Assembly: GCA_963761005.1 (NCBI GenBank)
Contig: CAVXFK010000025.1
Coordinates: 62,001 to 126,000, forward strand
Source: DASWJZ01 sp963761005
GTDB lineage: Bacteria; Pseudomonadota; Alphaproteobacteria; Rhizobiales; Afifellaceae
DNA: 64,000 nt
Direction of reading: 5' to 3'
Within the stretch, counting starts at the first letter, position 1, and each line of letters starts with the position of its first letter. Below are positions 36,384-44,278 of this stretch, piece after piece. A program made the translations under genes and the position numbers. The notes beneath the pieces were generated by a model. That model was not told the DNA's origin and searched no databases. It saw only the letters and a list, made by a program, of their open reading frames with translations.

Positions 36384-38004
36384 GCCGCCGTCGGCCTCTC
36401 CCGTGGCGCTTGCCGTCGACGCAGGCGAGCGCGGCGACCCAATCACGCCGATCTGGAACTGGTTCGGCTACGACGAGCCGAACTACTCGTATCTCCCGCA
36501 TGGCCGCCGGCTGCTCGACAATCTCGGCGCATTAGGCCCCGGCCCGATCCATGTGCGCACACACAATCTGCTCACCTCCGGCGACAGCACACCGGCGCTG
36601 AAATGGGGGTCGACCAACGCCTACACGGAGGATCACAGCGGCCGGCCGGTCTATTCGTGGACCATCCTGGACAGCATCTTCGACACTTACGTCGAGGCAG
36701 GGATCACGCCCTTCGTCCAGGCCGGCTTCATGCCGCAGGCGCTCACGACTGGTCCCCTTCCCTACCGCCACGACTTCCCGCGGACCGGCATCACGACCGG
36801 TTGGGCCTGGCCGCCGCTGGACTACGATCGCTGGAGCGAATTGATCGAAGCCTGGGCGCGGCATCTCGTCGAGCGCTATGGCATGACGCGCGTGATGACC
36901 TGGCCCTGGGAAATCTGGAACGAGCCGGACGGGCTCTATTGGCGCGGCTCGATCGCGGAATTCTGCCGACTGCATGATGTGGCGGACGCCGCTATCCGGC
37001 GAGCCATCCCCGAAACCCGCGTCGGCGGACCGCACACCTGCGGGCCGCGCGACGCCCGTGCCGCCGCATTTCTTCGTGCCTTTCTCGACCACTGCGCTGA
37101 AGGCACTAATTTCGCGAGCGGCAAGACGGGTACGCGGCTCGATTTCATCGCCTTTCATGCCAAGGGCCGGCCGAGACTCGTCGACGGGCACGTGCGCATG
37201 GGAATCGCGGAACAGCTCCGGTCGATCGCCGCCGGCCTCGACATCGTGCGCGAATTTCCAGCCTTTGACGGCGTACCGGTTATCCTCGGCGAATGCGACC
37301 CGGAAGGTTGCGCCGCGTGCCCGGCCCGCACGCATCCGGTAAACGCCTACCGCGACGGACCGCTTTACGGCGCATCGGTCATTGAGGCGATGGCGCGGAC
37401 GCTTGAGCTTTCCAAGCGTGCCGGCATCAGGATCGACGGCGCGGTCACTTGGGCATTCGAGTTCGAGGGAGAGCCCTATTTCGCCGGTTATCGCGAGCTT
37501 GCGACGAACGGCATCCCAAAGGCCGTTTTCAACGTCTTCCGCATGCTCTCCATGCTGAGGGGTGAGCGGCTCAAGGCCTCAAGCAGCGGCGCGCTGCCGC
37601 TTGCGGCCATTCTCGCCGACGGCATCGCCGGCGCACCCGACATCGACCTGATCGCCGCACGCGACGGCAAGGCGATCGGCGTTCTTGTCTGGAACTATCA
37701 CGATGACGATCTGCCGGCGGCCGGCAGCGTCGATGTCGAGCTGACGCTCAACAATGTCGGAGATCACCCTCTTCTTTGCCGGCATTTCCGCATGGATAGC
37801 GCGCATTCGAACGCGCACGCGACGTTCCTGGCGCAGGGCTCGCCACAGCCTCCCTCGCCCGCCCAATATGCCGAGCTCGAAGCCGCAAGCAACCTCGCGA
37901 CCTTGGGCGCACCCGAGACCCTTCCGGCCGCGGACGGCCGCGCCGTTGTCCGCTTCCGGCTTCCGCGCCACGCCGTCTCGTTCCTGGTCTTCTCACCGGC
38001 ATAA
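36367..38004 (+). CDS. GH39 glycoside hydrolase, probable beta-xylosidase
   Basis: This 545-residue protein has the GH39 barrel with acid/base Glu186 (MTWPWEIWNEPDGLYWRGS) and probable nucleophile Glu309 (VPVILGECDPEG). The family includes beta-xylosidases and alpha-L-iduronidases; beside arabinofuranosidases, a beta-xylosidase role on arabinoxylan fragments is most likely. The substrate-binding regions are divergent, so another glycoside is possible. There is no signal peptide. The start at GTG 36367 overlaps dppF; a TTG at 36376 is an alternative. It is co-transcribed with the importer. Confidence 0.82.
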   Translation: MLPLGEPPSASPVALAVDAGERGDPITPIWNWFGYDEPNYSYLPHGRRLLDNLGALGPGPIHVRTHNLLTSGDSTPALKWGSTNAYTEDHSGRPVYSWTILDSIFDTYVEAGITPFVQAGFMPQALTTGPLPYRHDFPRTGITTGWAWPPLDYDRWSELIEAWARHLVERYGMTRVMTWPWEIWNEPDGLYWRGSIAEFCRLHDVADAAIRRAIPETRVGGPHTCGPRDARAAAFLRAFLDHCAEGTNFASGKTGTRLDFIAFHAKGRPRLVDGHVRMGIAEQLRSIAAGLDIVREFPAFDGVPVILGECDPEGCAACPARTHPVNAYRDGPLYGASVIEAMARTLELSKRAGIRIDGAVTWAFEFEGEPYFAGYRELATNGIPKAVFNVFRMLSMLRGERLKASSSGALPLAAILADGIAGAPDIDLIAARDGKAIGVLVWNYHDDDLPAAGSVDVELTLNNVGDHPLLCRHFRMDSAHSNAHATFLAQGSPQPPSPAQYAELEAASNLATLGAPETLPAADGRAVVRFRLPRHAVSFLVFSPA

Positions 38005-38032
38005 GGGGAGCGGAATCGCGGCGCGTGCAATG

Positions 38033-38051
38033 TATCAAGGTTCCTGATATA
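38033..38051. promoter_or_regulatory. Candidate autoregulatory operator TATC-N9-GATATA
   Basis: TATC (38033-38036) and GATATA (38046-38051) are separated by nine bases, exactly as in the site at 30446-30470. It lies just before the likely ATG of the regulator gene at 38064, so binding would block that gene. If the upstream GTG at 38025 were the real start, the site would instead lie within the coding sequence. Confidence 0.5.
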
Positions 38052-38063
38052 GACCTCGCCCTC

Positions 38064-39020
38064 ATGCAGCGTAAGGCACCCGACCCGGGCAGGAAGCCTA
38101 ATTTCCTGACGATCAATCCGGATGAAGCCGCCGACGTCCTCAAGGGGCTCGCGTCGCCGGTTCGCGTACGGATCCTGAAGCTTCTGAGATCGCAGGGTAA
38201 GCTCAACGTGAACGAGATCAGCCGCGAGCTCGCGTTGCCACAATCGACTGTCGCGACCAATGTGCAGATGCTTGAAGATGCTCGCCTGATCGAGACCCAC
38301 ACGATCAAGGCACGCAAGGGGCATCAGAAGGTTTGCTCGGCGCTCTTCGACGAGATCATTGTCCGTTTCGAGACGGAGGAACCAATCCGCACCGACGACC
38401 TCGTCGAGGTGTCGATGCCGCTCGGCCTTTTTACCCATTGCGAGGTCAGCGCGCCGTGCGGGTTGTGCTCCATCGAAGGTGTGATTGGGCTCCTCGACGT
38501 GCCCGATTTCTTCCTCGATCCCAATCGCGTCCAGGCGGCGCTGGTGTGGTTCGGCCGCGGCCACGTTGAATACAAGTTCCCGAACAACGCGAAGCTCCTG
38601 AACACCGCGGTGGACGCATTGGAGTTCTCGATGGAGCTTTCCTCCGAGGTTCCCGGCACGAACCTCAACTGGCCGTCCGACATCACGCTTTGGGTCAACG
38701 ACGTTCCTGTGGGGACATGGACCTCGCCGGGCGACTACGGCGACAAGCGCGGGGTCTATACGCCGAGCTGGTGGAAGCTGGAGGGTTCGCAGTACGGAAA
38801 GCTGAAGACTTGGCGGATCAACAAGAAGGGATCCTTCATCGACGGCGTGCGCATCTCCAAGGTCACCATCGACGATATCGACCTGCCCAAGCACCATTCG
38901 ATCCGCATGCGGATTGGCATTGACTCCAAGGCCGCGCACCCAGGCGGCGTGAACATTTTCGGCAAGGGCTTTGGCAACTACGACCAGGATATCGTGATGC
39001 GCCTGCATCTCCGGCGCTGA
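38064..39020 (+). CDS. ArsR-like winged-helix regulator with unusual C-terminal ligand domain
   Basis: This protein is about 318 residues long. The N-terminal winged helix (about 25-95) reads LKGLASPVRVRILKLLRSQG, then NVNEISRELALPQSTVATNV. The C-terminal 200 residues look beta-rich. They include a Cys pair in EVSAPCGLCSIEGVIG and aromatic-rich strands (LNWPSDITLWVNDVPVGTWT; YTPSWWKLEGSQYGKLKTWR), suggesting a carbohydrate-binding jelly-roll fold. It probably senses an arabinoside or xyloside and controls the operon ending 60 bases upstream. The ATG at 38064 is preferred because the preceding codons overlap the operator; GTG 38025 would add 13 residues. Confidence 0.75.
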   Translation: MQRKAPDPGRKPNFLTINPDEAADVLKGLASPVRVRILKLLRSQGKLNVNEISRELALPQSTVATNVQMLEDARLIETHTIKARKGHQKVCSALFDEIIVRFETEEPIRTDDLVEVSMPLGLFTHCEVSAPCGLCSIEGVIGLLDVPDFFLDPNRVQAALVWFGRGHVEYKFPNNAKLLNTAVDALEFSMELSSEVPGTNLNWPSDITLWVNDVPVGTWTSPGDYGDKRGVYTPSWWKLEGSQYGKLKTWRINKKGSFIDGVRISKVTIDDIDLPKHHSIRMRIGIDSKAAHPGGVNIFGKGFGNYDQDIVMRLHLRR

Positions 39021-39122
39021 CGCAGCGCGACACTCGTCGGAGTTCTCGCGGATTGCGGAAGTCGCTGACATGTATCCGGCCTTTGTGATCGGCTTGCGGG
39101 CCGGGGCCCCTCGCCGCGGCGG

Positions 39123-39920
39123 TCAGGAAAGTGCGGTGCCGAGAGCGGCGATGGCGATCGACTCGCTCCGGATCTCTTGCAGAACCCGCGCTTGCAAATT
39201 CTGGAACTCCGGCATCGAGACCAGCTCGTAGCGCCGCGGCCGGGGGAGGCCGATCTCGATCAGAGATTTGACGCGCCCAGGGCTATTGGTCATTACGGCG
39301 ACGCGGTCGGAGAGATAGACCGCTTCCTCCACGTCGTGGGTGACGAAGAGCACGGTTAGCCTGTGTTTCTCCCAGACGGCGGTGAGGAGCTCCTGCATGT
39401 GGTGGCGGGTCAGCGCGTCGAGCGCGCCGAACGGCTCGTCCATCAGAAGGATCTCCGGCCGGTAGCTTAACGCCCGCGCGATCGCGACGCGTTGCTTCAT
39501 TCCACCCGAAAGCTCGGCGGGGTAGGCCTCCGCGAAGTTATCGAGGCCGACCAGGGCAAGGTGGTCGCGTGCGATCTCCTTGGTGTCGCGACGCCTAGTG
39601 CCGGAGGCGCGGAGCGCGAACTCGACGTTGCCGATGGCGGTGAGCCAGGGAAGGAGCGTGTAGCTCTGGAAGACGACACCGCGATCGAGACCGGATCCGG
39701 TCACCGGTTCGCCGTCGACGGCGATTGAGCCTTCGTCGTAGGTTTCGAGCCCGGCGGCGATCGAAAGCAGCGTCGACTTACCGCAGCCGGAGGTTCCGAC
39801 GAGCGCGACGAACTCGTTCTCGCCGACGGTCAGGTCGAATCCCTTGAGCGCCACCGTCTCGCCGCGGCGGGTGCGAAAGGTCTTGCCGAGGTTCTCGGCA
39901 ACGAGCTTCGGCGCGATCAG
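39123..39920 (-). CDS. ABC ATPase, nitrate/sulfonate/taurine type
   Basis: This protein of about 265 residues has Walker A GTSGCGKST, signature LSGGMKQRVAIARAL, Walker B EILLMDEPFGALDALTR and the H-loop VTHDVEEAVYLSDR, as in SsuB/TauB. No ATG, GTG or TTG is available near the conserved N-terminus (APKLVAENLGKTFRTRRGET). The best start is a CTG at 39920 that overlaps the permease stop as CTGA, otherwise a long unlikely extension is needed. It is the last gene of the operon. Confidence 0.85.
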   Translation of the reverse strand: MIAPKLVAENLGKTFRTRRGETVALKGFDLTVGENEFVALVGTSGCGKSTLLSIAAGLETYDEGSIAVDGEPVTGSGLDRGVVFQSYTLLPWLTAIGNVEFALRASGTRRRDTKEIARDHLALVGLDNFAEAYPAELSGGMKQRVAIARALSYRPEILLMDEPFGALDALTRHHMQELLTAVWEKHRLTVLFVTHDVEEAVYLSDRVAVMTNSPGRVKSLIEIGLPRPRRYELVSMPEFQNLQARVLQEIRSESIAIAALGTALS

Positions 39921-40735
39921 CGGTGCGCCTCGAGGTATCGGAAGAAGCGGCGGCCGAGGAACTTCATCCCCTGGTCGGTGGCAAGGCCTAGAATGCCGAG
40001 GATCAGGAGATAGCCGAAGATCAGATCGGTCTGGAAGAAGCGCTGGGCGGTCGTGATGCGGTATCCGAGACCCGACGTTGCGGCGACGAGCTCCGCCACC
40101 ACCAGCCAGGTCCACGCCCAGCCGAGACTGATGCGCATCGAGTCCCAGATCGCCGGCATCGCGGAGGGGATCACGATCCGGTGGAGGATGCGCCGGTCCG
40201 GCATCTCCAGAGTACGGCCGAGATTGATGAAGTCGCGCGGCACCGAGCGGACGTTATCCATGATGAGGAGCACCTGCTGGAAGAAAGTGCCGATAAAGAT
40301 GATCAGGAACTTCTGGGTATCGCCAGTGCCGGTCCACAGTATCGTGAGCGGCACGAAGGCGACCACCGGCATGTAGCGGATGAAATCGATTAGCGGCTCG
40401 ATCGCTGCCTCCCAAACGCGGTAGCAGCCGATGAGTACGCCGATTGGGAGAGCGAAGACGGTCGAGATGAGGAAGCCGAGGGTGATCCTGTAGACGCTGA
40501 CCGAGACGTCGGCGCTAAGCTGGCCGCCTCGCCAGAGCTCGCCCAGTCGATTGAGCACCTGGCCGGGCGAGGGAAGGAAAAGCGGGCGGATGAGCCCGGT
40601 CGCCGTCGCGGCGTACCAAGCAAGCCCAAGGACAACAAAAACCAAGGCGGCCACACCCAGGAACTCGCGTCCCGAAATGCGGCCGCCGAGGGCAAAGAGC
40701 TGGCGTCGCACGCCGGCCCTATTTTGTCGCGGCAT
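39917..40735 (-). CDS. ABC permease, sulfonate/taurine type (SsuC/TauC)
   Basis: This 272-residue permease starts MPRQNRAGVRRQLFALGGRI at the ATG at 40735; the frame is open further upstream but lies within the binding-protein gene. It has the family segments LFLPSPGQVLNRLGELW, RYMPVVAFVPLTILWTGTGD and WAWTWLVVAELVAATSGLGY. It overlaps the binding-protein gene by 17 bases and the ATPase gene by 4 bases. Confidence 0.87.
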   Translation of the reverse strand: MPRQNRAGVRRQLFALGGRISGREFLGVAALVFVVLGLAWYAATATGLIRPLFLPSPGQVLNRLGELWRGGQLSADVSVSVYRITLGFLISTVFALPIGVLIGCYRVWEAAIEPLIDFIRYMPVVAFVPLTILWTGTGDTQKFLIIFIGTFFQQVLLIMDNVRSVPRDFINLGRTLEMPDRRILHRIVIPSAMPAIWDSMRISLGWAWTWLVVAELVAATSGLGYRITTAQRFFQTDLIFGYLLILGILGLATDQGMKFLGRRFFRYLEAHR

Positions 40736-41729
40736 CCACGAACCGGCCGTCGATCGCGCTGGCGAGGTCCACATCCTTTTGCAGGATGCCCGCCTTCCTA
40801 GCGGCCGCGTGAACCTCCGGTATGACCTTCTTGGCGAAGTTGCCGCCAAGCTCGCTCTTGTTTTCGTCGAGCGAATAGTAGACGACGCCGTCGAAGGCAG
40901 TAGCGAGCTCCTCCGGCTTGGCGCCGACCGCCTCCGAGATGATGGCGCGGCCGCCGGTCGGGTCGGCGCGGTAGTCGGCGAGCGCCTTGTCCCAGGCCCT
41001 AAGGAGCGCGACGATCTGGCCGGGCTTATCGTTCAGGAACTCCTCGCGGACCACGAAGACGTCGGAGATGAGGCCGGGGTCCTCTCCCGCAGAATAGATC
41101 ATCTTGACCTTGTCGTTCTGCTGCATGGCGAGCGTCAGATAGGGCTCGTAGGTGACCGCGACGGGAACCCGGCCGGCGATCAGCGCGGCGCCCGCGTCCG
41201 AAGCCGGCATCGGCACCTTCTCGATGTCGGCGACGGTCATGCCGTTCTGCGCCAATGCGTAGTTGAGGAGGATGTCGCTGGTCGTCCCTTCCTCATAGGC
41301 GACCTGCTTGCCTTTAAGGCCCTTGATGTCGGTGACCGAACCGTCCGAGATCATGGCGTCGGCAGTCTTCGACACGTCGAGCAGCGCGACGACCTTGATC
41401 GGCAGACCGGCTGCGATGAAGTTCATCGCCGTGTGGGTGGCGATGTTGCCGCAGTCGAGCTGGCCCGCGGCGAGCGCCGCGTTGATGTCGGCGTCGGTAT
41501 CGAAGTTGACGATCTCGACGTCGCTCAGGCCTTCATCCTTGAAGAAGCCCTTCTTGGCCGCAATGTGCCATTGGCCGTAGCCGAGCCACGGCTCGATGCC
41601 CATCTTGATCGCGCCCGCTTCCGGCGAAGCCGGAATGTCCTGGGCAAGCGCCGGCCGCAAGGCAATGCCGGCGAGAAGCGCGGATGCGCCACCCTTCATG
41701 ACGTCGCGGCGGCGTGGGGTCCAGACCAT
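40719..41729 (-). CDS. ABC binding protein, sulfonate/taurine type (SsuA/TauA-like)
   Basis: This 336-residue protein has an N-terminal RRRDVMKGGASALLAGIAL stretch, a Tat-like signal, with cleavage likely after ALA. The family pattern follows: EPWLGYGQWHIAAKKGFF, INAALAAGQLDCGNIATHTA and PVAVTYEPYLTLAM. NMT1/THI5-like binding proteins of this type bind sulfonates, nitrate or pyrimidine precursors. The HisD-like and SDR genes 66 bases upstream on the same strand suggest a hydroxylated sulfonate such as 2,3-dihydroxypropanesulfonate, by inference. Confidence 0.85.
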   Translation of the reverse strand: MVWTPRRRDVMKGGASALLAGIALRPALAQDIPASPEAGAIKMGIEPWLGYGQWHIAAKKGFFKDEGLSDVEIVNFDTDADINAALAAGQLDCGNIATHTAMNFIAAGLPIKVVALLDVSKTADAMISDGSVTDIKGLKGKQVAYEEGTTSDILLNYALAQNGMTVADIEKVPMPASDAGAALIAGRVPVAVTYEPYLTLAMQQNDKVKMIYSAGEDPGLISDVFVVREEFLNDKPGQIVALLRAWDKALADYRADPTGGRAIISEAVGAKPEELATAFDGVVYYSLDENKSELGGNFAKKVIPEVHAAARKAGILQKDVDLASAIDGRFVDAATK

Positions 41730-41795
41730 GGTCGATGCTCCCTGTTTCGATTGACTGCGCTCGGCCGGGATTATGGCGGTATTGAGCGCGGTATT

Positions 41796-43121
41796 TCAAC
41801 GCTTTAGAAGCCGCTCCCGGATCTCGGAGACGGCGTTGGCGTGGGCATCGAAGCCCTCATAGGTGGCGAGCGCGTGGGCATGTCGCGCGAGCTCCGGATA
41901 GCCGTCGGCGGTGACATAGGCGATCGAGGTGCGCTTCATGAAGTCGAAGACTGAGACGGGGGAGGCGGTGCGCGCCCAGCGGCTCGTCGGCAGAACGTGG
42001 TTCGGCCCCACGACATAATTGCCGAGTGTCACCGGCGTGTGGCTGCCGAGGAGAATCTCGCCGGCATGCTCGAGGCGGCCGAGCAGGGCGAAGGGCTCGG
42101 CCGTGAGCACTTCCAGGTGCTCGGGCGCGTAGTCGTTGACGAAGGCGATCGCCTCGTCGGCATTGCGGGCAAGCACGATCCCGCCGATCGGCCCGGAGAG
42201 CACGGCGGAGGAGAAGGCAACGCGCTGCTCGCCCATTGCCCTCCAATATCCGGGAATCGCAGCTCGCGCCTCCTCGGCGACGCGCCGGCTCCAGGTGACG
42301 AGATAGGCGGAGCTGTCCGGCCCATGCTCCGATTCGATGAGCAGATCGAGGCCGGCCAGCCGCCCGTCGGCGGCCTCGTCGGCGAGCACGATCAGCTCCG
42401 ACGGGCCGGCCGGCGTGCCGGTGTCGATGAGATGCGAAACGAGCCTTTTCGCCGCCGCCACCCAAGGGCTGCCGGGGCCAATGATCTTGGCGCATTTCGG
42501 GATCGTCTCGGTGCCATAGGCGACCGCGGCGACGGCCTGGGCGCCGCCGGCCTTGTAGACCTTGTTGACGCCGGCCATCCGCGCCGCGACCAGAGTCGCA
42601 TCGTCGATGGCACCGTTCGGACCCGGCGGCGTCACGATGATGACATCCTTCACGCCGGCGACTTTCGCCGGGATCGTCGTCATCAGCGCGACCGAGGGAA
42701 AGGCGCCCTTGCCGCGGGGAATGTAGCAGGCGACCGACGGGATCGGCCGCGTCCGGTCGCCGGCGAAGGCGCCGGGACGGATCTCGTGCAGCCACATCTC
42801 CTCCGGCTTCTGGTCTTCATGGAAGCGGCGGATGGAGCCGGCGGCGAATTCCATCGCCGCGCGGACCTGCGGATCGAGCGATCTCTCCGCAGCGTCGAAA
42901 TCCGCGTTCGTCGCGGCGATCTGGGCGGGGTCGATATCGACCTTGTCGAATTCGCGGGCAAAGTGGACCAGCGCCTTGTCGCCGTCGCGCGCCACCTCGT
43001 CGATGATCGCCCGCACTTTGGCGTCGTATTGCGAAAGGTCGGTTTCTGCGCGCCTGAGAAGCCGAGCACGCTCCGCTTCTGACAGCTTGGCGAGCTCATG
43101 CAGGTTGATATGTTCGCTCAT
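41796..43121 (-). CDS. Histidinol dehydrogenase-like protein, probable sulfopropanediol dehydrogenase (HpsN-like)
   Basis: This 441-residue protein of the HisD fold keeps the catalytic Glu-His pair in YAPEHLEVL and NHVLPTSRWARTAS. Compared with E. coli HisD zinc ligands (Gln259, His262, Asp360, His419), it reads ESEHGPDS (Gln to Glu) and LGNYVVGPNHV (Asp to Asn), with the two His kept. Such changes argue against a biosynthetic histidinol dehydrogenase. There are no his genes nearby; instead there is a sulfonate-type importer and an SDR. HpsN, which oxidises dihydroxypropanesulfonate to sulfolactate, is the best-known member of this branch. The ATG at 43121 is 16 bases after the SDR stop. Confidence 0.75.
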   Translation of the reverse strand: MSEHINLHELAKLSEAERARLLRRAETDLSQYDAKVRAIIDEVARDGDKALVHFAREFDKVDIDPAQIAATNADFDAAERSLDPQVRAAMEFAAGSIRRFHEDQKPEEMWLHEIRPGAFAGDRTRPIPSVACYIPRGKGAFPSVALMTTIPAKVAGVKDVIIVTPPGPNGAIDDATLVAARMAGVNKVYKAGGAQAVAAVAYGTETIPKCAKIIGPGSPWVAAAKRLVSHLIDTGTPAGPSELIVLADEAADGRLAGLDLLIESEHGPDSSAYLVTWSRRVAEEARAAIPGYWRAMGEQRVAFSSAVLSGPIGGIVLARNADEAIAFVNDYAPEHLEVLTAEPFALLGRLEHAGEILLGSHTPVTLGNYVVGPNHVLPTSRWARTASPVSVFDFMKRTSIAYVTADGYPELARHAHALATYEGFDAHANAVSEIRERLLKR

Positions 43122-43137
43122 CGTCGGGCCCAGGTAT

Positions 43138-43890
43138 TCAGATCGCAGCGAGCGTGCCGCCGTCGACCGGTAGGCAGACGCCGGTGACATAGGCGGCCGC
43201 GTCCGAGCAGAGGAAGACGCTGGCGCCGACGAGATCCTCGACCTGCCCGAAGCGCTTCAGCGGAATTTTCGCCAGCATCCCCGCCTGCCAATCAGCGTCG
43301 CGATAGAAGGCTTCGGTGAGCTCGGTGCGGAAATAGCCGGGGGCGATGGCGTTCACGCGGATGCTAAGCGGCGCCCATTCGGTGGCGAGCGCCCGAGTCA
43401 TGCCGAGAAGTCCGCTCTTAGACGAGCCGTAGGGTACCGCGGTCGGGACACCGCGCTCGGAGGTAAGCGAGCAGAGGTTGAGGATCGCGCCGCCATTCAT
43501 CAGGCGCGCCGCCGCCTGAGCGCAGAAGAAGGCGCCCTTGAGATTGGTGTCGAGGATCAGGTCCCAGTTCTCCTCGTCGAGATCGAGCGAGGGCGCGACC
43601 TTTTCGACTCCGGCATTGTTGACGAGGATGTCGAGGCCGCCGAGGGCTTCCGCGGCACGGGCAACGCCGGCGCGACAATCGGCGGCGCGCGAGACGTCGA
43701 TGGCGACCGGCTCGGCCCGGCGACCGAGCGCGCGGATCGTCTCAGCGGTAGCGCCAAGCCGGTCGAGGCTGCGAGCAGCGATCGCCACGTCGGCGCCGGC
43801 CGCGGCCAGCCCCTCGGCGATCGCCCGGCCGATGCCGCGGCTCGCGCCAGTGACCAGCGCTCGCTTGCCGTTGAGTGCGAAACACTCCAC
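43138..43890 (-). CDS. Short-chain dehydrogenase/reductase (SDR)
   Basis: This 250-residue classical SDR has the NAD(P)-binding glycine motif TGASRGIG, NNAG (ILVNNAGVEK), catalytic Ser (LNLCSLTSERG) and Tyr-x3-Lys (PYGSSKSGLLG). It ends in the usual VTGVCLPVDGG. It is the first gene of the sulfonate-type operon and may oxidise or epimerise the same hydroxyl compound as the HisD-like enzyme, as HpsO/HpsP do for dihydroxypropanesulfonate. The start is the GTG at 43890, with GAGGG upstream; an ATG at 43935 would add 15 atypical residues. Confidence 0.85.
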   Translation of the reverse strand: MECFALNGKRALVTGASRGIGRAIAEGLAAAGADVAIAARSLDRLGATAETIRALGRRAEPVAIDVSRAADCRAGVARAAEALGGLDILVNNAGVEKVAPSLDLDEENWDLILDTNLKGAFFCAQAAARLMNGGAILNLCSLTSERGVPTAVPYGSSKSGLLGMTRALATEWAPLSIRVNAIAPGYFRTELTEAFYRDADWQAGMLAKIPLKRFGQVEDLVGASVFLCSDAAAYVTGVCLPVDGGTLAAI

Positions 43891-44278
43891 TAGCGCCCTC
43901 GTGAGCTGGCCGTGTCGCGGCCTCGACGCTCTCATGCCCTGTCGCAGGAGACGTGGCAAGCAAACCGGTCCGCAGAGCGGCGCCGCCGAATAGGCTGTTG
44001 GGGCAGCCGGCAAGTGACGTCAGAAACGTCGGTCATTTGGCCACGGGCGCCGCTTATGAGTTCACACCCTAAGGCGCGCCCTGGCCAGCGGCGCCGCGGC
44101 AGGGAGTGACGATCCCTTTTGAGCGCAAACGCCCCCACGCCCTGTCTCGGCGGATATTCTGCAGTGCCGACATTGATCTCGCGAGTCGCGGAGCGTTCTC
44201 TTCTCGCGGCCGAGCGCGCCTTAAGCTCTTCCTAATAAGAGTGACAACAGCAGCGTCGTAAGCTCGCTACGCGGGGAG
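43891..44278. other. Intergenic region upstream of SDR operon
   Basis: These 388 bases contain no supported gene in any frame. A direct repeat ACGTC-AGAA-ACGTC occurs near 44020. The region should hold the promoter of the SDR operon and the 3' end of the TPR gene transcript. Nothing resembling a further double-glycine peptide was found on either strand. Confidence 0.5.

Noticed and set aside
41796..43121. Biosynthetic histidinol dehydrogenase (hisD)
   Set aside because: No other histidine genes are nearby, two zinc-ligand positions differ, and the neighbours are a sulfonate-type importer and an SDR.
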